Shown: positions 12,056 through 20,405, counted from the first letter of the stretch. The stretch is DNA of 64,000 bases from Actinomycetes bacterium (GCA_021791195.1 JAJYXB010000022.1:144245-208244); one strand, 5' to 3'. Numbers and translations: made by a program. The notes: generated by a model from the letters alone, not told the origin.

Positions 12056-13402
12056 CTACTTCAGGGTCAACCTGACTATCCCGCCCTGGCCGTTGTAGCC
12101 GTAGGCGCTGAAGTAAAAGTCGTCTTCATCCTGGGCCGACTGCAGTTCCAGGCTACCGGACTGGTGATAGCTCAGGTAGCGGTAATCCCAGGTCGTCGTA
12201 TCTACCTCTATGAAATCATGGAAATTATTGTTGCCGGGGAGCGAATGGAATGGTCCGTAGATCGCGCCCAGGATGAGCTTTCCGGCCGGCCCCAGGCGCA
12301 TCGTAAAGGGCCAAAAACCAATTTTCAGTTTGTGGTGCGTTTCGCTGTAAGCACCGTTGAGCCATTTGCCGACCAGTATGCAGGTCGCATAACCGCCGGC
12401 GACGGAGGGGTCGGCTTCACTGCCTATCCCATAAAGAGTATCGCTGGCGCTGTCGTAGGCTATCGGCGCTGCGGCGGCGTATAGCGGGGGAGCGGACGCA
12501 AATATACCCGATGCCGTCCAGTTGACAAGATTGTCGCTCTGATAGTTCCGTAAGTAGTCGGTGAATATGTAATATGTGCCGCCATGTTTGAAAAGCCGGG
12601 CGTGCGGGGCGCCACCGGTTCCAAGGGCGAGCGCATGTTTGACGTATGTGGCAGGATTGGAGATAGTCGCCTTCGGTATCACCCAGACTCCTGTCTGCTC
12701 GGCGGCGATGATATTGCTCCCGTCGTCGAGAATACAGGTGAATTCATTGGCATCGGTCGTGCCGGGGATCTGATAATGACTGACGGTATCATTCGCGGTA
12801 TCGATCACCATCACGTCTGACATCAGGATGCCCGCATTGTTGCTCTGGCCGACGGCGTAGATTTTGTGGTCGGCCTGGTTATAAACCGACTGGAACGCTA
12901 CGTGCCCCTGTATCCCGGACGGCGTCAGATTGGTCAGCGCCATCGTTGCCAGGTTGAGCTTGTATTCGTAGGAGAGCGAACTGAAGGCGTTCTGCGAGCG
13001 GCAAGCGCCGAAATACAGGTAGCCGCCGATTATAGCCCTGACCGCCGGTTCCTGGAACAGCGCTCCCGGAATCGGATAAGGCAGCACCACCGTCTCCGTG
13101 ACACCGGGCGCCGCGTACGAGAAGATGCTGAAAGTTGCTACGCCATCCGGCACATGATACCGGTCGCCGCCAAGCCATTTGACGCCGTTCGAGCACACAG
13201 GGTGGTCTACCTCCAGGTCCACGGTCAGGATCCGCGCCTGGAAGTCGTCCAGTGTCGCCCAGCGGCCGAGCGGATCGGCCGGCGACTGAACGGACTGATC
13301 GCCGGCCGCCGCGAACGGCGTGAGCGTCGCCGACAGTATCGCGGCGGCCGTCAGATATCCCATGCGCCTGCCTCTCTTGTTTCTCCCGGCCGCCAGCTTC
13401 AT
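12056..13402 (-). CDS. secreted protein, probable beta-propeller, unknown function
   Basis: A 448-residue protein. The N-terminus has a basic stretch (KRGRR, about 9-13), a hydrophobic core (GYLTAAAILSATLTPFAAA) and a likely cleavage site near residue 33, so it is exported. The mature part has repeated blocks such as IIGGYLYFGACRS, YNQADHKIYAVGQS and HGGTYYIFTDYLRN, suggesting a beta-propeller. I do not recognise the family. A short stretch near residue 47 (WATLDDFQARILTVDLEV) resembles the start of the module shared by the 37-49 kb secreted proteins. GAGAGG lies 7 nt before an internal ATG at 13363, but that start would lose the basic region. Confidence 0.75.
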   Translation of the reverse strand: MKLAAGRNKRGRRMGYLTAAAILSATLTPFAAAGDQSVQSPADPLGRWATLDDFQARILTVDLEVDHPVCSNGVKWLGGDRYHVPDGVATFSIFSYAAPGVTETVVLPYPIPGALFQEPAVRAIIGGYLYFGACRSQNAFSSLSYEYKLNLATMALTNLTPSGIQGHVAFQSVYNQADHKIYAVGQSNNAGILMSDVMVIDTANDTVSHYQIPGTTDANEFTCILDDGSNIIAAEQTGVWVIPKATISNPATYVKHALALGTGGAPHARLFKHGGTYYIFTDYLRNYQSDNLVNWTASGIFASAPPLYAAAAPIAYDSASDTLYGIGSEADPSVAGGYATCILVGKWLNGAYSETHHKLKIGFWPFTMRLGPAGKLILGAIYGPFHSLPGNNNFHDFIEVDTTTWDYRYLSYHQSGSLELQSAQDEDDFYFSAYGYNGQGGIVRLTLK

Positions 13403-13543
13403 GATGGCTTGGCGGTTCTGTGCCAGTAAGTCTTCGGCCTTTTCAAGTCCTGGCTCCCGGTTCAGTTTCCCTTACAGATGCGCAAAACCTGGCCAAGCCG
13501 AAACCTTCCTCGTGTTTCCGTTTGAGAGCTTCCCGGACGGGTG

Positions 13544-13660
13544 ATGGCATCCCGGCCCGTTCTCTGGAACGGCTATTTCAACGAGGTGCTGGACACGGCG
13601 CTGAAGCAGCAGCAGGCATGCGGCTGCATCCGTAGCGCAAGGCTTTCAGGCAGCTTCTAG
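13544..13660 (+). other. short frame resembling the remnant at 6377
   Basis: A 38-codon frame beginning at an ATG contains VLWNGYFNEVLD. This mirrors VLFNGYFNELWG at the end of the minus-strand remnant at 6377-6703. The DNA around it is similar too (GGCTATTTCAACGAG in both, and GTGATGG just upstream). There is no good ribosome-binding site. It is probably a gene fragment. Apart from it, the 13403-13772 gap shows no feature I can name. Confidence 0.25.
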
Positions 13661-13772
13661 GCGCCGGACGCCTGCGTCGAAAATTGCTAATCAGGGTATA
13701 GGGGAAGCCAATTGCGGCACTGAAGATAATCCCCGGAGAGGGGCGCCGAAGGCGACCGATCGGAGGCAGGGA

Positions 13773-14117
13773 ATGGACCTTCGCAAGGCGGACGAAAGTC
13801 CACAATTTGCGAAACCGGTTCTGGCCACAGGTACCACCATTTCTTTGTTTCTGGCCCTGGGGACGATCGTTTATCACCTGCTGGAACATTGGTCCTGGGT
13901 CGATAGCCTGTACTTCACGACTTATAGTCTGACCACGGTCGGTTATGGAGACCTGACGCCAACCACCACTGCCGCAAAACTTTTCACCGTGGGGTTTCTG
14001 CTTTGCGGTGTCGCGGCCGTGGTCACGTCACTGGGAGTCACCGGCAGTCGTTACCTCGAATTCAAAGAGAGGAGACTTGCATCACGCCTCGTCAACCATT
14101 CTCACGGGACGCCGTAA
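13773..14117 (+). CDS. two-TM potassium channel (Ion_trans_2)
   Basis: A 114-residue protein with two membrane helices (about 19-37 and 68-87) flanking a pore helix and the K+ selectivity filter TTVGYGDLTP (54-63). This is the minimal pore unit of a tetrameric K+ channel; no cytoplasmic RCK domain follows, only a short basic tail. GGAGG lies 6 nt before the ATG. With the TrkA and P-type ATPase genes close by, the region is rich in cation transport functions. Confidence 0.9.
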   Translation: MDLRKADESPQFAKPVLATGTTISLFLALGTIVYHLLEHWSWVDSLYFTTYSLTTVGYGDLTPTTTAAKLFTVGFLLCGVAAVVTSLGVTGSRYLEFKERRLASRLVNHSHGTP

Positions 14118-14242
14118 AAGACGCCGGGCGGGTCCGATGATGGCCGCAATCCCTCTTAGGCTTCCGGTGGCTATTAAAGGGCTTCCCGAACTGCCGTTAA
14201 ACGGATTCGTGGCGCTCGAAGAAAATTGGCATATGAAGCAGA

Positions 14243-15223
14243 TTAACCTTTCTTTTCCCGGTAGCGCGCCACCGCGCCGCCGCCCATCCCTTTGGCCAGA
14301 TAGAGCGCCTCATCGACGTGGGCGCGCAGAAGACCTACTTCGGCGCCGTCTTCGGGGCAGGAAACAATCCCGATGGATACGCTTGTCATTTCCCGGCCAC
14401 CGGTACTCACGTGAATGGCTTTGACCTCGTTGATGATGCGCAGTGCAAGCGATTCGCCCTCACTTACAGATATCCCGGGCATCAGCAGGAAGAATTCATC
14501 ACCGCCGTATCTGAAAGCGATATCGGTTTCCCTTTTTTGGCCAGTCATCGCTTGCGCGAGATGTTTGAGGGCTCGATCGCCCATCTGATGGCCTTCTGTA
14601 TCGTTTAACTGCTTCATCCTGTCGATGTCTATCATCATCATCGAAAACGGCACTTGGTAACGGCTGAACATTTCCAGGTCCTCGTGAAGTCGGCGCCGGA
14701 AGTAGCGCATGTTGAAGAGCCCGGTCAGATCATCGGTTTCAGCAAGTCTATTTAGATCCTCGGAACGCCTTTCGACGTAGAATTCAAGGCCATATTTGAA
14801 TACCTGTTCGAAACCATCGTCGAGGCGGCTAAGCACGGCTATCAGATCCCGGTCCGAACCACGGAGGTCCTTGGCCAGGGCATCCACCAGCAGGCGTCGC
14901 AGCCGTGTATAGTCTTCAAACACTTTTACAATCGTTGCATTTTCTTTGCGAATGCCGGCTAGATGTTCGGTCAGTTCCCTAAATTCAGCGCTTACAAGAG
15001 CGGCCCCGGACGGGGTGGCAACATTCTCGGCCATGCGGGAGATAAACCGGGGTAAGGCAGTAGACAGGATTCGCGTGGGGAAGGCTTGCAGCGAGGGCAA
15101 GTCCACATCATCAATAACTGACTTGAGCCATTCCTTGACGACCTCCGACTCCCGGTTTTTCAGGGAGCGGCAGGCCTTGTTGGCGATCTGGGGAATCATT
15201 CTTGCTAACTGGCGCCTGTTCAT
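14243..15223 (-). CDS. diguanylate cyclase (GGDEF) with helical N-terminal sensor
   Basis: A 326-residue protein. Residues 1-155 are all-helical with no membrane segment and may be a sensory domain. The GGDEF domain follows (about 160-323): DDLTGLFNMRYF, DIDRMKQLND, the signature GGDEF at 240-244 and the inhibitory I-site RETD (231-234) at the usual five-residue spacing. The active site and I-site are intact, so it should make cyclic di-GMP from two GTP and be product-inhibited. The gene stands alone; the ribosome-binding site is weak. Confidence 0.93.
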   Translation of the reverse strand: MNRRQLARMIPQIANKACRSLKNRESEVVKEWLKSVIDDVDLPSLQAFPTRILSTALPRFISRMAENVATPSGAALVSAEFRELTEHLAGIRKENATIVKVFEDYTRLRRLLVDALAKDLRGSDRDLIAVLSRLDDGFEQVFKYGLEFYVERRSEDLNRLAETDDLTGLFNMRYFRRRLHEDLEMFSRYQVPFSMMMIDIDRMKQLNDTEGHQMGDRALKHLAQAMTGQKRETDIAFRYGGDEFFLLMPGISVSEGESLALRIINEVKAIHVSTGGREMTSVSIGIVSCPEDGAEVGLLRAHVDEALYLAKGMGGGAVARYREKKG

Positions 15224-15364
15224 GGAATCCCAATACCCTTTGTTCGAAATTCCGGTTACGTAAACCCGGTAATCTTAGGCGATTTACAATACTTATTCAA
15301 TAGAACCTTTCGTGTTCGGGAACGACTCGGTGTAATGCCATTGCTTCTGCATGCGCTGCCGGTA

Positions 15365-15787
15365 TTATCCATTAAACATGACTGGTGCCGAGGTAGGAAT
15401 CGAACCCACACGTGGGGCGAGCCTCAACGGATGGCATACTCGTCGTGGCACTTGGCCGAGATTTCGCCAGCCGTGCGGTTGGGGGCGCAATTCCCCTATG
15501 GCCCGATGACTTTTTCCGCCAAGTTCGTGCAATATGCGATTACTGCGCGGTAAGAAGATCAGCACAGCGCTTACACCGAGAAAAAATCCGGTTACCAGAC
15601 CGACTAGCAGCGTCTCCATCCTAACCGGCTCGCATGCGAATCCTTTCCGGTAAGCAATTGTGTGGCTGTGGTTTATATCTTGTTTATGTTCGTGCTGGTG
15701 CTCATGAAGGTGGTGCGAGTGCTCTTCGCCTGAATGCCCGTGATGAGCTTTTTTGTAATTCCTCCAGTTCTTTGTTTCTGTCAGCAT
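15365..15787 (-). other. His-rich/membrane open frame running into the tRNA remnant
   Basis: The frame has a His-rich stretch (HHGHSGEEHSHHLHEHQHEH), a hydrophobic segment (ETLLVGLVTGFFLGVSAVLI) and then a tail translated from the tRNA-Leu remnant (VGSIPTSAP). His-rich segments next to membrane helices occur in metal transporters, and an NRAMP stub lies on the opposite strand nearby. The C-terminus is clearly chimeric, so any original gene was truncated at the tRNA-like sequence. The ATG at 15619 (METLLVG) is an alternative start. Confidence 0.25.
15382..15432 (-). repeat. partial tRNA-Leu 3' end (att-like remnant)
   Basis: Read on the minus strand, the last bases give an intact tRNA-Leu 3' portion: variable arm, T arm (GTGTGGGTTCGATTCCTAC) and the acceptor half CCTCGGC-A-CCA. 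The 5' half of the tRNA is missing. It matches the 3' part of tRNA-Leu(CAA) at 20116-20204 with a few differences and a one-base length change, in the same orientation. Such partial copies mark the far end of elements integrated at tRNA 3' ends. Confidence 0.75.
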
Positions 15788-15848
15788 CTGGTTCACCCGG
15801 GAAACCGCTGGTTTATTTACGGGACCGAAGGGCATCAATTCAGTTACG

Positions 15849-15965
15849 ATGATCAAATGGCTGAAAGCATTCTTCAGCTGGCTCGGTCCCGGTCTGATCA
15901 CAGGAGTATCCGACGATGAACCGGCGGGCATTGGCACCCTGGTCTTCATCCGGGGAAGCTCATGA
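15849..15965 (+). pseudogene. N-terminal stub of an NRAMP divalent-metal transporter
   Basis: A 38-codon frame reads MIKWLKAFFSWLGPGLITGV then SDDEPAGIGTLVFIRGSS. LGPGLITG(A/V)SDDDP(S/A)GI is the conserved first-helix motif of NRAMP (MntH-like) Mn2+/Fe2+ transporters, including the metal-binding Asp. About 380 residues are missing. The TGA overlaps the ATG of the YihY gene (ATGA), so a deletion seems to have joined the stub to the next gene. Confidence 0.75.
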
Positions 15966-16867
15966 ATCTCCTGGCGCCGTTGACAGATTTTGCCAGTCAT
16001 ACCATCACGAGGATGAAGCGCCAGCCGCTACTGTCCGCGGTCATACGACTGGCCATTAAAGCCAAAGAAGACAACCTGTCGACGCATGCCACGGTGCTGG
16101 CCTATAACTTTTTCTTCGCGCTGCCCGCGGCGTTGCTTTTCCTGGTCGCGGCGCTCGCCTATCTGCCGGTCGACAATCTGAGCGCCAGGATAACAGGGCA
16201 GCTCTCCGGGGTCGTTCCGGCGGACGCCATCGATTTGGTGGGGCGCAGTCTCGATCAAGCGCTGGAGAGGGGAGTCGGGACTGTATCGCTGCTCATCGTC
16301 AGTTTTCTTGGCGCCGCTTACGGGATGACCAGCGGTTTCTCCTCACTGATCACGGCGCTGAACGTCATTTTCGGCCTTAATGAAACAAGGAGCTGGTGGC
16401 GGGTCAGATTGCGCGCGTTTATTTTGAGCAGTGTCGTGTCGCTCATGATGGTCGCGGCTTTCGCTCTCATGATTGTCGCACCATCGCTGGCCGACACCCT
16501 CGAGAACCACAGGGTTCTGGAGGGTCTGGCATTCGTGCTGCGTATGGTACGCTGGCCCGCGATTATCCTGCTGGTGCTCACGGGAATAGAGACAAGCTAC
16601 CGTTATGCGCCCTGCCGGGGGCCGCGTTTCCGATTCATCAGCCCTGGAACGCCGATTGCCGCGGGCATCTGGATAGTCTCAACCTACATGTTCGGCGTTT
16701 ATGTCAACAACTTCGGATCTTACGACAAGATCTACGGGACTCTTGGGGCCGTCATCGTTCTGATCACATGGATTTGGATAAGCTCGGTCGTGTTCCTTAT
16801 CGGTGCCGCCATCGACGCGCTCTGGCTGGAGTCGCGCGAAGGCACGCCTGGTATTGGCATGAGCTAG
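15962..16867 (+). CDS. YihY/virulence factor BrkB family membrane protein
   Basis: A 301-residue protein with about six hydrophobic helices. Family-typical sequence is seen in THATVLAYNFFFALPAALLF near the N-terminus, in GAAYGMTSGFSSLITALNVI mid-protein, and in SYDKIYGTLGAVIVLITWIW near the end. YihY/BrkB proteins are inner-membrane proteins of unsettled function (the name RNase BN is historical). The ATG overlaps the stop of the NRAMP stub. Length is normal and the gene looks intact. Confidence 0.9.
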   Translation: MNLLAPLTDFASHTITRMKRQPLLSAVIRLAIKAKEDNLSTHATVLAYNFFFALPAALLFLVAALAYLPVDNLSARITGQLSGVVPADAIDLVGRSLDQALERGVGTVSLLIVSFLGAAYGMTSGFSSLITALNVIFGLNETRSWWRVRLRAFILSSVVSLMMVAAFALMIVAPSLADTLENHRVLEGLAFVLRMVRWPAIILLVLTGIETSYRYAPCRGPRFRFISPGTPIAAGIWIVSTYMFGVYVNNFGSYDKIYGTLGAVIVLITWIWISSVVFLIGAAIDALWLESREGTPGIGMS

Positions 16868-16912
16868 ACAGGCGAAGCCGGCCCCGGCGGCCGCTTTCGC
16901 CCCGATGTCCGG

Positions 16913-17149
16913 TCAGGCCGCTTTTTTCCTGTGCCAGCGCCCTTCCACGTCCTTCTCATAATCGTGTTTAACCGCCGCCCACGCGACACGGTGCGCGGCT
17001 TCTTCGCGCGTCTCGTCGCCGCGCCGCTCTTTGGGATCCTCGTACTGGTCCCAGGCGCTATTGAAAGCTTCGCGGTAGATATCCTGGGCATGCTCGGGTA
17101 TGTTGGACTTAACTGATTCCGGCAGTTCCCTGTTGCTTCCGTATGGCAT
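16913..17149 (-). CDS. ChaB family protein
   Basis: A 78-residue protein beginning MPYGSNRELPESVKSNIPEH. It continues AQDIYREAFNSAWDQY and ends in a basic tail with AAHRVAWAAVKHDYEK. This is the complete ChaB pattern (ELP..V...LP.HAQ.IY..AFN.AW..Y). ChaB is a small soluble protein once linked to a Ca2+/H+ antiporter regulator; its function is unclear. The upstream GTG at 17188 is disfavoured because ChaB proteins start at MPY. Confidence 0.9.
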   Translation of the reverse strand: MPYGSNRELPESVKSNIPEHAQDIYREAFNSAWDQYEDPKERRGDETREEAAHRVAWAAVKHDYEKDVEGRWHRKKAA

Positions 17150-17235
17150 CACAATCACCCCTTGCCGACTAATTCGCAGAAGGCGCAATCACGCGGGCGG
17201 ATGCACTCCTGTACTTTCTCCGGTTGCTAATCTGG

Positions 17236-17652
17236 TCAATGGCGGTGAACCGTCCTTACGTGCCTGACGCCGGTCGGCATCATTAGCAGGTATACCAGCC
17301 TCGTGATGCCCCAGGCGATCAGCAGATAGACGATCATCGCAATCACCGATGTGATCTCGAAGACGCTGCCGCCAGAAGTTGGCTCTCCCACCAGCCCGAA
17401 GAAAGGCGATAGGAAAACATGCGAGACGCTGTAGATGAAGTTGGCAAAGGCGTTGTCCGGATTTGCCGCTATGAGTTTCAGGATCACTCTCAAGCCGATG
17501 AACACCTCGATGACAGCGAAGATCAGCCAGATTATCCCGTTGACCCGGATGATCTCGTTGCGCCGCTGGCCCACTTTGTCCTCTTCGACCTGTGTTTCGC
17601 CAGACGTGCCTACGTCGCGATATTCTTCATCTTCCATTGGTTCTGGACACAT
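17236..17652 (-). CDS. YggT family membrane protein
   Basis: A 138-residue protein with an acidic N-terminus (about 1-30), two membrane helices (about 37-58 and 102-127) and the intervening DNAFANFIYSVSHVFLSPFF, typical of YggT (NPF..F.Y..T.P.L.PF). YggT proteins are small integral membrane proteins of unknown role, sometimes linked to osmotic stress. GGAGG lies 8 nt before the ATG. The gene follows ChaB in the same orientation with an 86-nt gap. Confidence 0.85.
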   Translation of the reverse strand: MCPEPMEDEEYRDVGTSGETQVEEDKVGQRRNEIIRVNGIIWLIFAVIEVFIGLRVILKLIAANPDNAFANFIYSVSHVFLSPFFGLVGEPTSGGSVFEITSVIAMIVYLLIAWGITRLVYLLMMPTGVRHVRTVHRH

Positions 17653-17776
17653 TGTGGTCACCTCCGCGAGCAAAATTCATCTGTTTTGTGAACGATTTGT
17701 GTTTTTAGAATTCCGCATTATTGGAAGATTAAACGCGGGTAGCTTCAGTGAGGTCCGAGGCGCGCATACAAGCTTC

Positions 17777-17914
17777 TTAGAAAAAATGGAATCTGATTGC
17801 CTTGGAGTTGCTCAAATCGAGTTTCAGGGCCGCCTCATACACGGCTTCCGCAGGCGCATTGATCCGCAGCTTCTGAAATTCTGAACAATCATATTGGGCC
17901 ATATATTCATCCAC
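17777..17914 (-). pseudogene. truncated START/SRPBCC-like (DUF2867-like) protein
   Basis: A 45-codon frame starts at a GTG preceded by AAAGGA. It encodes EFQKLRINAPAEAVYEAALK followed by LDLSNSKAIRFHFF and then stops. The pattern of a D/E-rich start, (R/V)-APAEAVY and a D.S.(S/A)..R block is that of ligand-binding SRPBCC or DUF2867-type domains, which normally run to 150 or more residues. It is read as an N-terminal fragment inside the candidate island. The family call is tentative. The rest of the 17653-18115 gap holds this fragment and one hairpin. Confidence 0.4.
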
Positions 17915-18053
17915 AGGTCAGTCCTTTCTGTTTTTGTCACCATCTGAGGATCATGGAGCCCCCCAGGGCATGCCGGAGCCGAAGGCGCCCAGACCTGGTT
18001 GGGCTTGACGGTAATGATGCTGAAGATTGGCGGCGCGCCGGCGTGGGGGAGAG

Positions 18054-18086
18054 GTGATCTGGTCCGTGAAACCCGGACCAGATCAC
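18054..18086 (-). terminator. 13-bp hairpin after the CGGC gene
   Basis: A perfect inverted repeat, GTGATCTGGTCCG / CGGACCAGATCAC, with a 7-nt loop. It lies 29 nt past the stop of the minus-strand gene at 18116. There is no T-run, so it is either a U-less terminator or an mRNA 3'-end stabiliser. Confidence 0.5.
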
Positions 18087-18115
18087 ACCTGCTCTATCAC
18101 GTGGAATAGACTCTT

Positions 18116-18550
18116 CTACTTCTTGCGGCCCTTAATTATGTCGACCATGGATTCGCGAGGATGGCAAAGGACCTCCTTCACCTCTTTACGAAACTCCTCA
18201 TGGGTCATTTGTGGCGCATGTGTCCCAATGATCATCTCAATATGCGGAAAGCTTTCTTTTAGTAGCGTGTAATACTTTGTCTTGAATGGGCATAACGCGT
18301 CAATGCAATAAGTAAAGTGAATGGCGTCAAGCCCGAACTCGGTCAGTGCCCTGATGCGCTGCAAAATTTTCTCTGGGGCTGCGAGCGTAGGACACCCAGC
18401 GCAGTTTATGATTCCGATAAGATCTAGCTCGTCGCCACAATATCGCTCAAATGCGCCTTTGCGCTTTCGAAGATCATGTAAGCAACTCACAGATGAACAG
18501 CCCAAGTCTTGGGTAGCATTTGAGCAGGTTATTATGCCAATACGAGCCAT
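18116..18550 (-). CDS. CGGC domain-containing protein
   Basis: A 144-residue protein. Cys-rich motifs include CSSVSC (18-23), LIGIINCAGCPT (44-55) and FTYCIDALCPFK (79-90), the pattern of the CGGC domain family, small putative metal-binding proteins common in anaerobes. The eponymous CGGC reads CAGC here. TAAGGAAG lies before the ATG. Its GC content is lower than that of the flanking core genes, in line with transfer. Biochemical function is not established for the family. Confidence 0.85.
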   Translation of the reverse strand: MARIGIITCSNATQDLGCSSVSCLHDLRKRKGAFERYCGDELDLIGIINCAGCPTLAAPEKILQRIRALTEFGLDAIHFTYCIDALCPFKTKYYTLLKESFPHIEMIIGTHAPQMTHEEFRKEVKEVLCHPRESMVDIIKGRKK

Positions 18551-18777
18551 TTTTTTACTTCCTTAGGTTGTGTCCTTAAACTTCTGTAAATTCATCAGCC
18601 GCTAAAGGAAGAGCGGCCATCATTCTCCAAGATATTAGTTATCGAGTCCAATATCAAAGGAGAGACGCCTGGAATGCAGGAAGAGGCAGCGAGAAAGCTA
18701 GACGAAGCCCTTTTTGAATGCGTCAAGAACAAACGGACTCCGATTACGTTACGGGGATAGATATGAAACACTTTGCC

Positions 18778-19929
18778 TCAGAAGGGCGTGAATAGGCTGA
18801 AAGGATGGTCGCGCTCCTCTTCAACAACATTACTCTCCAAATCAAGTAGAATCTCTCCAATTTCTGCAACATTATGGTCTGGATCGCTTGCAAGTCTCCT
18901 GGCCAATTGAAGAGGCACAATCGCAGGACGGACGCGTGCCACGTCCAAAAGGGCAGAAGCGGCTGCTTCACGCTCATCCCTATCTGAACTTTGTCCCAGA
19001 TTATCCAATACGCTGATTGCTTCTGGACGAGTAAGGCTTAGTTGTTTGAGGGCGTTTATCGAAGCGGTGTATACATACCAATCTTCACTGCCAGGCTTAG
19101 CGAGACGGGATAACAGGTCAATAGGTACCGTTCCTGGCGAAGAGCATGAGAAATAAAACAGAATTAGAGCCGCTTGCATCCGAACGCTAAAATCATCATG
19201 GCGAGACAACCGGTCTAGTATCTCGATCTGGATTAACCCTGGGTCAATTTCTGCGGTCGCCTCTAGGAGATAGCACGCCACCGAGGTTTTATCCCAATCT
19301 GCATTCGATTCAATTACTTCCAGAAGCCGGTCGATTAGCTCGTGCTGCTTTGGCTTGTCCAGCTTAGGAAGAAGTTGGCGCATTTTTGGATACGCTTTGT
19401 GCGGTTCTCCCGGAATTATTCCTAAAAATAAGTCATCCCATTCATCCAAGAGATTTACGACTTTACTGCTACTGATCTTCATTTTTGTTTGTGGTCGGAA
19501 TCCCCAAGCGGCAGCTTGCGTAAGAAATGTTTCAATCGCAGGGCGAATATTATCGAGATCCATTTGTTCATATACGGGATCTAAGTTACTGGGCAACGAT
19601 ACCGTTTTCTCTTTAATAATGCAGACCCGATCTCGGAGATGTGGTGATGATCGAGTCCTGGCGATTTCATCAATAATGTTCTGTCGTGTCAGCAAGGTCC
19701 CATTTTGTAACTTATCATCGGGTGTACAAAGCGCCAGGAACATATCTGATCGGTTAAGGTATTCATTGATTTTCTCTTCAGGCGTCCAAGCGGCCACTAA
19801 CTTCGGCTCGTCTGAAACAATGATTGGCTTCCAGCCCTCCTCCTGTATTGCATTCCTGAATGCGTAGGCAACTGGTAATTTATATTGCTCTGAGCAACTG
19901 ATAAAAACTGCTGCACGACCAGATATCAA
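18778..19929 (-). CDS. TIR-like nucleotide-binding domain protein with HEAT repeats
   Basis: A 383-residue protein with a TTG start 8 nt after AGGAT. Residues 7-145 resemble the TIR-like predicted nucleotide-binding domain (PF10137/CAP12-like). VFISCSEQ is the first strand, MFLALCTPDDKL (63-74) and RQNIIDEIARTR (82-93) are the signature segments, and LPSNLDPVYEQMDLDN completes it. Residues 175-365 are helical repeats with HEAT character (SVRMQAALILFYFS, EREAAASALLDVA). TIR-like domains of this kind degrade NAD+ or bind cyclic nucleotides in anti-phage systems. HEAT repeats could sense a ligand. Defence function is inference from domains, low GC and the island context. Confidence 0.7.
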   Translation of the reverse strand: MISGRAAVFISCSEQYKLPVAYAFRNAIQEEGWKPIIVSDEPKLVAAWTPEEKINEYLNRSDMFLALCTPDDKLQNGTLLTRQNIIDEIARTRSSPHLRDRVCIIKEKTVSLPSNLDPVYEQMDLDNIRPAIETFLTQAAAWGFRPQTKMKISSSKVVNLLDEWDDLFLGIIPGEPHKAYPKMRQLLPKLDKPKQHELIDRLLEVIESNADWDKTSVACYLLEATAEIDPGLIQIEILDRLSRHDDFSVRMQAALILFYFSCSSPGTVPIDLLSRLAKPGSEDWYVYTASINALKQLSLTRPEAISVLDNLGQSSDRDEREAAASALLDVARVRPAIVPLQLARRLASDPDHNVAEIGEILLDLESNVVEEERDHPFSLFTPF

Positions 19930-20115
19930 CGAATCTCATCCTTTCCCTAAATTGCAAATTATTTGGCGCTTAGTTACCAAGAGATCGGATCTCAATTATA
20001 TCAAGCTGGTTTTTCCTAGTTGACAGATGTTGGCAAATGGTTGGCAGACACACTTTAATGGACGACGCTCAAGGAAATAAAAGTTTGTGTGAATAGCACC
20101 TTTTGCAAGCAAATC

Positions 20116-20204
20116 TGGTGCCGAAGGTGGGAATCGAACCCACACGGGGGGTGAGCCCCACCGGATTTTGAGTCCGGCGCGTCTGCCAGTTCCGCCACTT
20201 CGGC
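20116..20204 (-). tRNA. tRNA-Leu(CAA)
   Basis: The acceptor stem GCCGAAG pairs with CTTCGGC, followed by discriminator A and an encoded CCA. The anticodon loop CTCAAAA gives CAA, decoding UUG. The long class-II variable arm is present and the T loop TTCGATT is intact. Its 3' end is the presumed integration site of the island to its left. Confidence 0.95.
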
Positions 20205-20405
20205 CCGGTGATGGATCAGGCTATTAGGATATATAAAGAAGGGACGGCGCGCCAGGCTGAAAAAAGCCGGCGGGTTGCCAGGGGTTGCGAGGCCTGGAAA
20301 AAAATAATAGACAAAATTATTACTATGTTGTAAACTCAATCTTACCTGTTGGGAGGCAGTGGTCTCCGGCGGGTATTTTTATTTCCGAAAACGGGGATTG
20401 GGGTT

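Larger units (their letters stand above)
15382..20204. mobile_element. candidate decayed genomic island at tRNA-Leu(CAA)
   Basis: The segment is bounded by tRNA-Leu(CAA) and a same-orientation partial tRNA-Leu 3' copy on its 3' side, the geometry left by integrase-mediated insertion. Inside are gene stubs (NRAMP N-terminus, START-like N-terminus) and small intact genes. Base composition becomes visibly more AT-rich from about 17.7 to 20.1 kb. No integrase or transposase was found, so the element would be a defective relic. The boundaries are inferred. Confidence 0.45.

Noticed and set aside
18674-18760. 28-codon plus-strand frame after AAAGGAG
   Set aside because: The spacing to the ATG is about 12 nt and no homologue is recognised; chance in a short AT-richer gap is more likely.
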